Assembly: GCF_021227995.1 (NCBI RefSeq)
Contig: NZ_CP089301.1
Location: 4,092,001-4,156,000 of the forward strand
Reading direction: 5' to 3'
Origin: Novosphingobium kaempferiae
Lineage (GTDB): Bacteria > Pseudomonadota > Alphaproteobacteria > Sphingomonadales > Sphingomonadaceae
Length of the DNA stretch: 64,000 nt
The notes below the pieces were generated by a model that was not told where the DNA came from, made no database searches, and was given only the letters and a program-made list of their open reading frames with translations. The position numbers and the translations under genes are program-made. This document shows positions 27,784 to 35,296 of this stretch, in pieces. Within the stretch, counting starts at the first letter, position 1, and each line of letters starts with the position of its first letter.

Positions 27784-28363
27784 GTCGCTCGTCCTGTGTT
27801 CGCTGGCCGGGGCCTCGGCCCTCGTGATCGCGGGCTGCGATAGTAAAGGCGGGAAGGACGCGCAACCGCAGGCTTCATCCGAAGCGAAGCAGGATGCCGC
27901 CGCCAAGCCCGCCGCGGCGGACGGCAAGATCGACCGTTCGCACAAGGGCGAGCCGATGCCGACCGTCAGCCTGGTCGACAATACCGGCGAAAGCCTCGAA
28001 CTCTCCTCGTTCAAGGGCAAGCCGCTGCTGGTGAACCTGTGGGCTACCTGGTGCGCGCCCTGCATCGCCGAAATGCCTACGCTCAACAAGCTGATCGAGC
28101 GCGAGCAGGAGCTGGGCGTCACCATCCTGCCGATCTCGCAGGACATGGGCCAGACCGACAAGGTCGTCGAGATCCTGCGCCGCCGCGAGCTGGAGCAGAT
28201 CCAGCCCTGGGTGGACGAGCAGGGCGACCTCGGCTTCCAGTACGGCGGCAACCTGCCGGTGACGATCCTGTTCGATGCTCAGGGCAAGGAAGTGTGGCGC
28301 TACACCGGCGGCAACGACTGGACCTCGCCCGAGGCGCTCAAGCTGATCGCCGAGGCCAAGTAA
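27761..28363 (+). CDS. TlpA-like thioredoxin lipoprotein
   Basis: 200-aa membrane-attached thiol-disulfide protein. A lipoprotein signal ([21 protein letters not shown]) places it in the periplasm. The thioredoxin domain has the active site [14 protein letters not shown] (Cys-Ala-Pro-Cys) and a cis-Pro strand [11 protein letters not shown]. Family members reduce apocytochromes or oxidase copper sites. TTG at 27761 is chosen because GGAG sits 9 bases upstream and the signal peptide begins there. It diverges from argH with overlapping 5' ends. Confidence 0.88.
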   Translation: MLSSRSLKSLVLCSLAGASALVIAGCDSKGGKDAQPQASSEAKQDAAAKPAAADGKIDRSHKGEPMPTVSLVDNTGESLELSSFKGKPLLVNLWATWCAPCIAEMPTLNKLIEREQELGVTILPISQDMGQTDKVVEILRRRELEQIQPWVDEQGDLGFQYGGNLPVTILFDAQGKEVWRYTGGNDWTSPEALKLIAEAK

Positions 28364-28417
28364 GGACCGCGTTCAAGGCGACAGGTTTACACGGTTTACA
28401 CGGTCCAGGGGGAGAAG

Positions 28418-28533
28418 GTGTCCCCTTGGGCCGGAAAGTGTCGCCTTGTGGGCGCGATGTGTCGCCTTGCGAGGTGATAGTGTCGCCTTGCACGGGAAAT
28501 GTGTCGCCTTACGCTCGCCGGGATGTCGCCTTG
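28418..28533. repeat. Six direct repeats of GTGTCGCCTTG at 20-22-bp steps
   Basis: Copies of an 11-base unit start (counting the T of TGTCGCC) at 28419, 28439, 28460, 28481, 28502 and 28524, so steps are 20, 21, 21, 21 and 22 bases, about two helical turns. The unit varies by one base in copy 1 (TCCCC), copy 5 (ends TTA) and copy 6 (starts ATG). Two TTTACACGG direct repeats lie just upstream (28386-28402). The array sits in a gene-free 370-base gap between the tlpA-like gene and the TonB-C gene; no other feature is seen in that gap. Confidence 0.85.
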
Positions 28534-28734
28534 CGCTGGCCTGATCGGGGCACGACAGGTGGATGGGCTGGCTGGGCTGAAGCATTCGCTGACATTACCC
28601 CGGTAGCGTTGCTGTAGGACAGAGGGCAGTCCGGATACGTCCCTTTGCGGACGCCCGAGTTTAGCATGTTGCTAAAGTGCCCCGCGTATCAGAAAATTTG
28701 ATAGCTATGCATGGTATTACTGGCGGAAATGACG

Positions 28735-29502
28735 ATGAGGCTATTTGTGTCGGGAGCATTACTCGGCGTTGCAGCATCGACCGCAGCGTCGGTGAATGCG
28801 GAGGCAAAGCAAGAAAGTAAGACTTTCCGAGCTTGCCTTGAGACCTACGTGAAAGGCTTAGGTGCAAACGCTGCGGATAGCCTTCGCAATAAAGACTTCC
28901 GTGTGTACGAAAGTAACAATCCTTTCGATGGTCGGTTCATTCCGAGGATCGCCTGTAAATCAAGAAAGAATGAGGATCGGCTGATCTCAAGAGGAGGGAT
29001 TTATTATTCAGACGTTCTTTCATCTTCTTGCAAAATACCTAAGGAAAAAATCTGGCAGTATGCAGATGCTATAAAGCGATATAATCAGAAGGTTGGATTA
29101 TCCGCCAATTTTCAGATCGCTACTGGATGTCGCGGGGCAAATGACGATGAAGCAGCAAGAAGCTATAAAAGAAACAGCAGTTTCCATTACAAGACTGAGC
29201 GCCCTGTCAAGCCGCTCAACGAAGCGGCATGGATGGCAAAAATTAACGCTGTTCAATCAGTTAAATTAGCACCGTCCATGAATGCTGTCCGAGTTGGAGT
29301 CAGGCTTTGGGTAGCCGAAAATGGCCGGGTTTCTAGATGCCAAGCTTACGCAAGCAGCAACATCACCGCCTTGGACAAAGCCGCTTGCGATGGAATGCTG
29401 CGTTACGCTCGATTTCGGCCTGCGTCAGACCGTTATGGAGATCTGGTTGGCGCTCAGTACAGCACGGCAATTGTCTACCGCGCGCGTCCGAAGTCTAGAT
29501 GA
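28735..29502 (+). CDS. Exported protein with TonB C-terminal domain, AT-rich
   Basis: 255-aa secreted or periplasmic protein. Signal peptide MRLFVSGALLGVAASTAASV, a middle region of about 140 residues with several Cys and no recognised fold, and a TonB-type C-terminal domain (VRVGVRLWVAENGRVSRCQA, LDKAACDGMLRYARFRPASD). There is no N-terminal TonB anchor or Pro-rich spacer, so it is not a classical TonB; such stand-alone TonB-C proteins often act as secreted interaction modules. ATG at 28735 has GGCGGA 7 bases upstream; an ATG at 28729 is the alternative. Base composition is clearly more AT-rich than all neighbours (many AAA, ATA, TTA codons), suggesting acquisition. Confidence 0.75.
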   Translation: MRLFVSGALLGVAASTAASVNAEAKQESKTFRACLETYVKGLGANAADSLRNKDFRVYESNNPFDGRFIPRIACKSRKNEDRLISRGGIYYSDVLSSSCKIPKEKIWQYADAIKRYNQKVGLSANFQIATGCRGANDDEAARSYKRNSSFHYKTERPVKPLNEAAWMAKINAVQSVKLAPSMNAVRVGVRLWVAENGRVSRCQAYASSNITALDKAACDGMLRYARFRPASDRYGDLVGAQYSTAIVYRARPKSR

Positions 29503-29551
29503 CCGGAAACCACCCAGGCGCGCCGGGATGAGGGATGACCGCTCCCCAACC

Positions 29552-29658
29552 CCGTCGCCCCTGCGAAGGCAGGGGCCTATCAGGTCTATCGTTACGGAGC
29601 CGTGCTCACCGCAAATCGGCTAGCTCGGGATGGGGCCCTGCCTTCGCAGGGGCGACGG
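29552..29658. repeat. Palindromic repeat pair (REP-like), family A
   Basis: A perfect 23-bp inverted repeat (CCGTCGCCCCTGCGAAGGC... at 29552-29574 and its complement at 29636-29658) encloses 61 bases. Each arm also contains its own short palindrome around CCTGCGAAGGCAGG. A diverged copy of the same pair is at 52451-52559 and half copies lie at 35890-35915 and 56659-56677, so this is a dispersed element. Confidence 0.85.
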
Positions 29659-29687
29659 AAACTCGGAGGCGCGTATAACGCCCGCCC

Positions 29688-29975
29688 CTACCCCTCGACC
29701 GGTAGCAGCGCCAGCAACAGATCCCGCGCCGCATTCGCCTGGTGGACCTGTTCGGACGAGCCGCCGCGGTCGGGATGGACCTGCGCGATGCGGCGGCGGT
29801 GGGCCTCGACGATCTCGCGGCGGTCGGCGCCGGCCTCAACGCCCAGCAGCGCGCGCGCCTGTGCGGCCTCGAACGAGGGACCGGCGACCTTGCGCTTCTT
29901 CTCCCAGGGCCAGCGCCCGGAATACATGCGCCACGCCACGCAGGCGAGCGCGACCAGCCACAGCAGCTTGACCAC
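29688..29975 (-). CDS. Membrane-anchored J-domain protein
   Basis: 95-aa protein with an N-terminal helix (VKLLWLVALACVAWRMYSG) and a short J-domain at the C-terminus holding the essential HPD motif in IAQVHPDRGGSSEQVHQANA. The layout matches the Pam18/TIM14-like DnaJ proteins of alphaproteobacteria, which stimulate a DnaK ATPase at the membrane. A GTG start has GGAG upstream and lies 12 bases after mipZ, so the two are co-transcribed. Client unknown. Confidence 0.88.
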   Translation of the reverse strand: MVKLLWLVALACVAWRMYSGRWPWEKKRKVAGPSFEAAQARALLGVEAGADRREIVEAHRRRIAQVHPDRGGSSEQVHQANAARDLLLALLPVEG

Positions 29976-29987
29976 GGCGGCGCTCCG

Positions 29988-30800
29988 TCAGCCGGCTTCG
30001 GCGTAGGCGGGCTGCGACTCGCCCTTGCCCGGCACCGGCAGGTTGAGCCCCGCCACCAGCCCGCGCAGTTCCTGCCGGGCGACGAGGTGGCTGGTGGCGA
30101 GATCGCCCAAATGGCCCTTGTCGAGCAGGGTCAGGCCGGAGGGGAACAGCTCGCGGAAGATGACGCGTTCGGACAGGCCCGCCGCCACCCGGAAGCCCGC
30201 GCGCTTGGACAGTTCCTGAAGCGCGCCGTCGATGCGGCGCATGTTGCGCGCCTCGACGTGCTGGACGCGGTTGCGCACGACCACCCAGTCCAGTTCGCGA
30301 CGGCCTTCGTTGATGGTCTTCAAACCGCGCTTCTTGCGGGCTTCCCACATGACTTCGGCGTAGAACGACAGGCGCTTGACCTTGAAGGTCTCGCTCTCGA
30401 CCTGGCCGAGAAGGTCGAAGTCGACGAAGCTGTCGTTGAGCGGCGTCACCAGCGTGTCCGCCGTCGTCGCGACGTGGCGCGCGAAGGGATCGTCGCGGCC
30501 CGGCGTGTCGAAGACGAGGAAGTCGTAACCGTCGGCGATCTGCTCGGCGAGGTCGTCCAGTTCGCCGATGTCGTCGCCGTCGTAGACCGCGAAGCGCGCG
30601 CCGGGCAGCGCGATCTCGCGCTTGCGCTCGGTCTCGATGCGGTTCTCGAGGTAGCGGTAGAGCGTGCGCTGGCGGTGATCGAGGTCGATGCAGGCGACGT
30701 TGGCGCCCTGATAGGCGAGCGCGATGGCGACATGGACGGCGGTGGTGGACTTGCCGGTGCCGCCCTTCTCGTTGGCGAAGACAATGCGATGCGCTGTCAC
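29988..30800 (-). CDS. mipZ: Division plane positioning ATPase MipZ
   Basis: 270-aa ParA-superfamily ATPase. The deviant Walker A is FANEKGGTGKSTTAVHVAI at residues 7-25, followed by VACIDLDHRQRTL and FLVFDTPGRDDPFARHVA. The lack of a ParA N-terminal DNA-binding region and the RNRVQHVEARNMRRIDGAL segment match MipZ, which forms gradients from ParB at the poles and blocks FtsZ assembly away from midcell in Caulobacter and relatives. The GTG start at 30800 gives the family N-terminus. It diverges from panC, a common alphaproteobacterial arrangement. Confidence 0.93.
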   Translation of the reverse strand: MTAHRIVFANEKGGTGKSTTAVHVAIALAYQGANVACIDLDHRQRTLYRYLENRIETERKREIALPGARFAVYDGDDIGELDDLAEQIADGYDFLVFDTPGRDDPFARHVATTADTLVTPLNDSFVDFDLLGQVESETFKVKRLSFYAEVMWEARKKRGLKTINEGRRELDWVVVRNRVQHVEARNMRRIDGALQELSKRAGFRVAAGLSERVIFRELFPSGLTLLDKGHLGDLATSHLVARQELRGLVAGLNLPVPGKGESQPAYAEAG

Positions 30801-30932
30801 GTGACCGTTATCCTGCTCGCGGGACCGGTGTTCGGCCCGACGTTTCAAATCAATTTGCCCCCGTAGCCGCGCCGGGGTTAAGGGCCGGTGCGCCTTTCGG
30901 TCGCGCGCATCATACCGGAGCAGCCAAGCCCA

Positions 30933-31790
30933 ATGCAAACCGTCCACGCTCTTGATCCACTGCGCAATGCTGTCTCCCGGCTTCGCGAGGCCGGTCCGGT
31001 GGCGCTCGTCCCCACGATGGGCGCGCTGCATGACGGCCATCTGACGCTGGTGCGCGAGGCCAGGAAGCGCGCGGCGGGCGTGGTCGTCTCGATCTTCGTC
31101 AACCCGCTCCAGTTCGGTGCGAACGAGGATCTCGACGCCTATCCGCGCCAGCTCGCGCGCGACTCGGCACTGCTGGAGGCGGAAGGCGTGGACGTGCTGT
31201 GGGCGCCCACGGTGGAGGCGATGTACCCGGCGGGCTTCGCCTCGAACATCTCCGTCGCGGGCGTGAGCGAAGGGCTGTGCGGCGCCTCGCGGCCCGGCCA
31301 CTTCGACGGCGTGGCGACGGTGGTGTGCAAGCTGTTCAACCAGGTCATGCCCGACGTCGCGCTGTTCGGGGAGAAGGACTGGCAGCAGTTGGCGGTGATC
31401 CGCCGCATGGCGCGCGACCTCGACCTCACGCGTCCCGCCGCCGATGCAATCCTCGGCGTGGCGACGGTGCGCGAGGCGGACGGGCTCGCCATGTCCTCGC
31501 GCAATGCCTACCTCTCCGCCGATGAACGCGCCGCCGCCGTCGCCCTGCCGACCGCGATGCGCGCCGCCATCGCCGCGATCGAGGGCGGCGCGGACGTCCC
31601 GGCGACGCTGGCGCGGATGCAGGCGGGCATCCTTTCCGGAGGCTTCCGCTCCATCGATTACGCCGAGCTGCGCGACGCCGACGACCTGGCCCCGCTCGCC
31701 GCCCGTTCGGAAGGGCCGATGCGGCTGATCGTGGCCGCGCGGATCGGCCCGGCGCGGCTCATCGACAACATGGCGGTAAATCCCTCCTGA
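30933..31790 (+). CDS. panC: Pantothenate synthetase
   Basis: 285-aa ATP-dependent ligase joining pantoate and beta-alanine. Nucleotide motif VPTMGALHDGHLTLVREA near residue 29, pantoate-binding FVNPLQFGANEDLDAYPR, SRPGHFDGVATVVCKLFN, the KMSKS-like FGEKDWQQLAVIRR, and LAMSSRNAYLSADER are all present. Length is normal. ATG at 30933 (MQTVHALDPLR) is preferred; the frame opens 15 codons earlier at 30888 with no conserved residues. Confidence 0.97.
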   Translation: MQTVHALDPLRNAVSRLREAGPVALVPTMGALHDGHLTLVREARKRAAGVVVSIFVNPLQFGANEDLDAYPRQLARDSALLEAEGVDVLWAPTVEAMYPAGFASNISVAGVSEGLCGASRPGHFDGVATVVCKLFNQVMPDVALFGEKDWQQLAVIRRMARDLDLTRPAADAILGVATVREADGLAMSSRNAYLSADERAAAVALPTAMRAAIAAIEGGADVPATLARMQAGILSGGFRSIDYAELRDADDLAPLAARSEGPMRLIVAARIGPARLIDNMAVNPS

Positions 31791-31922
31791 CATTGTATTT
31801 GCGAAAGATTCTCACAGACATCGTCATTTGTTCGTGCAAGAGTGACCGCATAAGGAGTTCGTCGCCCTGGGGATCGGGCAGTCCGCGCGGGTGCGCGGGA
31901 AAACAAGGGAGCATCGTTCGTC

Positions 31923-32687
31923 ATGAAGACGCTGATCTGCGCGGTTGCCGCGCTCGCCGCCGTTGCCGCCACTCCGGCGCTTGCCGACCAGTCGTCCGGC
32001 CGCAAGCTGCAGTCGCAGGGCACGCAGGCCATCCCGGTATGCACCAAGAACCTTGGCACCGTGGCGATCATCGAGCCCGACAACCAGTGGTGGCGCGAAC
32101 TCAGCCTCGGCAGCCCCGAAGCGATCCTGCGCGTCTTCGTGCAGAAGTCCGGCTGCTTCACCATGGTCAATCGCGGCCGCTCGCTCCAGAACAGCGCCAT
32201 GGAGCGCGCGCTGGCCGAGCAGGGTGAACTGCAGAAGGGCTCCAACATCGGCAAGGGCCAGATCAAGGCCGCCGACTACTTCCTCCAGCCCGACATCGTC
32301 TCGACCAACAACAACTCGGGCGGCGGCGGCCTCGGCGGCGTGCTGGGCGGCGTCGGCGGCTTCTTCGGACGCGGCGTGGGCGCCATTGCGGGCGGCCTCA
32401 ACGTCAAGAAGGGCGAGGCGAACGTGACGCTCTCGGTCGTCAACTCGCGCACCACCGTGGAAGAGGCGCTGACCGAAGGCTACGCGCGCAAGTCGGACGT
32501 GAGCTTCGGCGGCGGTGGCGGCGGCTTCTTCGGCGGCACCTTCGGCGGCGTGGGCGGCGGCGGCTACCAGAACACGCAGATTGGCCAGATCATCGTGCTC
32601 GCCTATCTCGACGCCTATACCAAGCTGGTGGCGCAGCTCGGCGGCCTGCCGGTGGACGCCTCCGCGGCGGCACCCAAGGCGCGCTGA
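31923..32687 (+). CDS. CsgG/HfaB-like outer-membrane assembly protein
   Basis: 254-aa exported protein. Signal peptide MKTLICAVAALAAVAATPALA, then a CsgG-like domain: VCTKNLGTVAIIEPDNQWW, FVQKSGCFTMVNRGRSLQN, and KAADYFLQPDIVS near the middle. Two Gly-rich inserts (GGGGLGGVLGGVGGFFGRG and FGGGGGGFFGGTFGG) precede the C-terminal NTQIGQIIVLAYLDAYTKL segment. CsgG forms the curli secretion pore; HfaB helps build the Caulobacter holdfast anchor. No lipobox is present and no curli-type subunit genes are adjacent, so the exact export function is uncertain. Confidence 0.78.
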   Translation: MKTLICAVAALAAVAATPALADQSSGRKLQSQGTQAIPVCTKNLGTVAIIEPDNQWWRELSLGSPEAILRVFVQKSGCFTMVNRGRSLQNSAMERALAEQGELQKGSNIGKGQIKAADYFLQPDIVSTNNNSGGGGLGGVLGGVGGFFGRGVGAIAGGLNVKKGEANVTLSVVNSRTTVEEALTEGYARKSDVSFGGGGGGFFGGTFGGVGGGGYQNTQIGQIIVLAYLDAYTKLVAQLGGLPVDASAAAPKAR

Positions 32688-33126
32688 CCTGCGGCCCGGC
32701 GCGGCGGGGGCAGTGCTCCCGCCGCGTGGCGGCTCCATGAGAGCCGCTTAACAAGCCCCATAACAAGCGCCCAATAACAAGCATTGTCAGGCGACCCGCG
32801 CGGCGCTGTCGTATATCCATGAGACGACATAACGTGAGCAGCGGCGGCCGAAGCGAGGGTCGGCTTCCGTTGCCGGGGGAAAAGGTCATTCGCAACCCGA
32901 CTTCATCACGCCGCGACGTCGGCGATCTTGCCACCTTGCGTGGTTTCCCCGTGCTTCCCGGCATGTTTCGGGGCCGGACAGGCCGTCGTCCCAGTCCCCT
33001 TGGGCGGCTTGTGGCCTCGCATAGCCCGGTGGCGGTCGGTGGGCCTCAGCGTGTCGAGGGCCGGGAGGGCCTCTCGCGCGCCGCAGGCCGGTCGGCCGCC
33101 ATCGGCACCCCGGCGGAGCGCGGGGC
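32688..33126. other. 439-base gene-free stretch with three TAACAAGC repeats
   Basis: No convincing ORF is seen between the CsgG-like gene and the response regulator; the 103-codon frame at 32819-33130 has no RBS and only biased composition. Three copies of TAACAAGC lie at 32749-32756, 32761-32768 and 32775-32782 (steps of 12 and 14 bases). They sit well upstream of the response-regulator start and could be binding sites for that regulator. Confidence 0.5.
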
Positions 33127-33813
33127 ATGAGCGGGCTCAGCATCCTCTACATCGAGGACGATTCGCGCGCCGCCTCCCAGGTGGAGGAACTCGCCAGCCT
33201 CTCGGGCGATTCGCTGACCTGGTGCGCCACCGGCAACGACGGGCTGAAACGCGCGGGAGCGGAGCGGTTCGACGTCATCATCCTCGACCGCATGCTGCCC
33301 GACCTCGACGGCATCACCATCCTGTCGCGCCTGCGCGAGAGCGGCGTCGGCACACCGGTGCTGCTGCTCTCCGCGCTGGGCCGCACCACCGACCGCGCCG
33401 AAGGGCTCGACGCGGGCGCGGACGACTATCTCGCCAAGCCGTTCGAGGGCGAGGAACTGCTCGCCCGCCTGCGCGCGCTGCACCGCCGCTCCTCCGGGCG
33501 CGAGCACTCCGCCGTGATCCTCTACGGCGCGTTCGAATGCCATGTGAAGGCGCGCACCGCCTTTCGCGACAACCGCCACCTCTCGCTCAGCCCCAAGGAA
33601 TTCGAGCTGTTCCGCTACTTCATGGAGAACGCGGGCGAGGTGCTGACGCGCGAGATGCTGCTGCGCGACGTGTGGAAGATGAACTTCGACCCGCAGACCA
33701 ACGTGGTCGACGTCAACATCGGCCGCCTGCGCCGCAAGCTCGAGGACGGCTTCGACAAGCCCGCGCTCGAGACGATCTGGGGGTCCGGCTACCGGCTGCT
33801 GGACGGGCGGTGA
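33127..33813 (+). CDS. OmpR-family response regulator
   Basis: 228-aa two-component regulator. The receiver has the acidic pocket LYIEDD at residues 8-12, phospho-acceptor D54 in VIILDRMLPDLDG, the LLLSALG Ser/Thr switch and Lys in YLAKPF. The winged-helix output ends with EFELFRYFMENAGEVLTREM and VDVNIGRLRRKLEDG, typical of OmpR/PhoB. GGAG lies 9 bases before the ATG. The partner kinase gene follows after a 127-base gap that holds a very stable hairpin. Confidence 0.96.
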   Translation: MSGLSILYIEDDSRAASQVEELASLSGDSLTWCATGNDGLKRAGAERFDVIILDRMLPDLDGITILSRLRESGVGTPVLLLSALGRTTDRAEGLDAGADDYLAKPFEGEELLARLRALHRRSSGREHSAVILYGAFECHVKARTAFRDNRHLSLSPKEFELFRYFMENAGEVLTREMLLRDVWKMNFDPQTNVVDVNIGRLRRKLEDGFDKPALETIWGSGYRLLDGR

Positions 33814-33827
33814 TGGCTCTGCTGGTT

Positions 33828-33934
33828 ACGGCACCGGCCCACGCCCCCACCCGGCCTCCCACTCCAGTGTATCCTGATGGGAGGCCGGGTGGGGGCGTGG
33901 GCCGGTGCCGTGAAATCCGCCCGCGGCGGATTTC
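33828..33934. repeat. 34-bp perfect inverted repeat plus second hairpin between regulator and kinase genes
   Basis: Bases 33828-33861 and 33878-33911 are perfect reverse complements (34 bp, very GC-rich, loop of 16 bases at 33862-33877). Directly after it, GAAATCCGCC (33912-33921) and GGCGGATTTC (33925-33934) form a second perfect 10-bp stem that ends 6 bases before the kinase ATG. Transcribed as RNA, both would fold strongly, and the second would cover the normal ribosome-binding position. Confidence 0.9.
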
Positions 33935-33940
33935 CAGACC

Positions 33941-35296
33941 ATGAGCCGCCTGGTCTTCATCCGCCACTCGATCTTCGCGCAGATCGTGCTGTGGGCGATC
34001 GCGACGGCGGCGACGATCACTTTCGGGCTGTGGCTGCTCACCAACGCCACTATCGAGCGGTCCAACCGGCAGGCGCTGGAACGCGCGGTCGATGTGGACC
34101 TTGCGGGCATGGTCGACATCTACGCCAGCGGCGACGAGAGCGAGCTGGCCAAGCGCATCAAGGACCGCCTCGCGCTCCAGCCGCGCAACGCCGATCCGGC
34201 GCACTACCTGCTCGCCGATGCGCAAGGCGCGCGGATCGCGGGCGACCTCACCGAATGGCCGGGGCTCCACGCGGGCATCTCCGAGGCCGCCGACATCCGC
34301 ATCGAGGGCGGCAGCCGCGCCTTCGCCCGCGCCACGCAGCTCGGCCCGAACCTCAAGCTGCTGGTGGCGCACGAGTATCGCGACCTCTCCATGCTGCTGC
34401 GGCAGGTGGCGCTGGTGTTCCTGACCGGGGGCCTGCTGGCGGTGCTGGCGGTGGCGCTCGGCGGCTGGACCGCCGCGCACCGCCTTGCCGGACGGCTGGA
34501 GCGCATCAACGCCGCCTTCCGCCAGCCCGACGACGCCGCGCTGGAAGAGCTCGCGCGCGGGTCGGCAGGCCGCGACGAGATCGACGAGCTGACCGCGCAC
34601 TCCGGCAATGCCCTCGCCCGCCTCAAGCGCCTCGCCGCCGCGCATCGCGAAACCACCGACCATGTCGCGCACGAAATGCGCACGCCGCTCATGCACCTCG
34701 ACAACCGGCTGGTGAAGGCCCTCGCCGCCACCCCCGACGCCGAGACCGCCGCCCGCATCGCCGACGCGCGCACCGAGATCCGGGGCATCATCCGCATGCT
34801 CGAATCGCTGCTCGACATCGCCGCCAGCGAGGCCCGGCGCGGCGACCGTCACGGCCTCGCCCCGGTGGACCTCAGCATCATGGCCGCGCGGCTGGGCGAG
34901 CTCTACGCCGACAGCGCCGATGAATCGGGCCACAAGCTGGTGCTCGACATCGAGCTCGGCGTGACCATCGAGGGCGAGGAAATGTCGCTCACCCGCCTCG
35001 TCACCAACCTGCTCGACAACGCCTTCAAGTTCGTCCCGCGCGGCGGCACCGTCCGCCTGACGCTGCGCCGGGGGCCGGTGCTGATCGTCAGCGACGACGG
35101 GCCGGGCATTCCCGAGGACCAGCGCGAGAGCATCTTCGCCAAGTTCGCCCGCGGCGGCAGTTCACTCGGCACCGAAGGGGCGGGCCTCGGTCTTGCCTTG
35201 TGCCGCGCGATCGCCGAACGACACCACCTTGAGATTTCGCTCGCACCCAGCGAAAGAGGCGCCTGCTTCACGGTTGCCCCGGAGTTCAGACGATGA
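33941..35296 (+). CDS. Sensor histidine kinase
   Basis: 451-aa membrane kinase partnered with the regulator at 33127. TM1 is near residues 11-34 (FAQIVLWAIATAATITFGLW), a periplasmic loop of about 120 residues follows, and TM2 is VALVFLTGGLLAVLAVALGG. A HAMP-like linker precedes the H-box DHVAHEMRTPLMHLDN. ATPase boxes are NLLDNAFKFV (N), VSDDGPGIPED (G1), IFAKFARGG (F) and GAGLGLALCR (G2). No clear Shine-Dalgarno site is free before the ATG, because the region is inside a hairpin. The stop overlaps the next gene (ATGA). Confidence 0.95.
   Translation: MSRLVFIRHSIFAQIVLWAIATAATITFGLWLLTNATIERSNRQALERAVDVDLAGMVDIYASGDESELAKRIKDRLALQPRNADPAHYLLADAQGARIAGDLTEWPGLHAGISEAADIRIEGGSRAFARATQLGPNLKLLVAHEYRDLSMLLRQVALVFLTGGLLAVLAVALGGWTAAHRLAGRLERINAAFRQPDDAALEELARGSAGRDEIDELTAHSGNALARLKRLAAAHRETTDHVAHEMRTPLMHLDNRLVKALAATPDAETAARIADARTEIRGIIRMLESLLDIAASEARRGDRHGLAPVDLSIMAARLGELYADSADESGHKLVLDIELGVTIEGEEMSLTRLVTNLLDNAFKFVPRGGTVRLTLRRGPVLIVSDDGPGIPEDQRESIFAKFARGGSSLGTEGAGLGLALCRAIAERHHLEISLAPSERGACFTVAPEFRR

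Noticed and set aside
28418..28533. Possible CRISPR array
   Set aside because: The repeat unit is only about 11 bases with about 10-base spacers, far shorter than any CRISPR repeat or spacer, and no cas genes are near.
28373..28585. 70-codon minus-strand frame across the phased repeats (repeated KATH/KATLS)
   Set aside because: The repeats are kept as DNA with 20-22-base steps that are not multiples of three throughout, so they are not maintained as protein repeats.
24030..29700. Prophage or integrative element around the AT-rich gene
   Set aside because: No integrase, tRNA target, direct-repeat ends or phage genes were seen; only one gene has unusual composition.
32819..33130. 103-codon plus-strand frame before the response regulator
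   Set aside because: No ribosome site, low-complexity Arg/Gly composition, and it overlaps the start of the response regulator.
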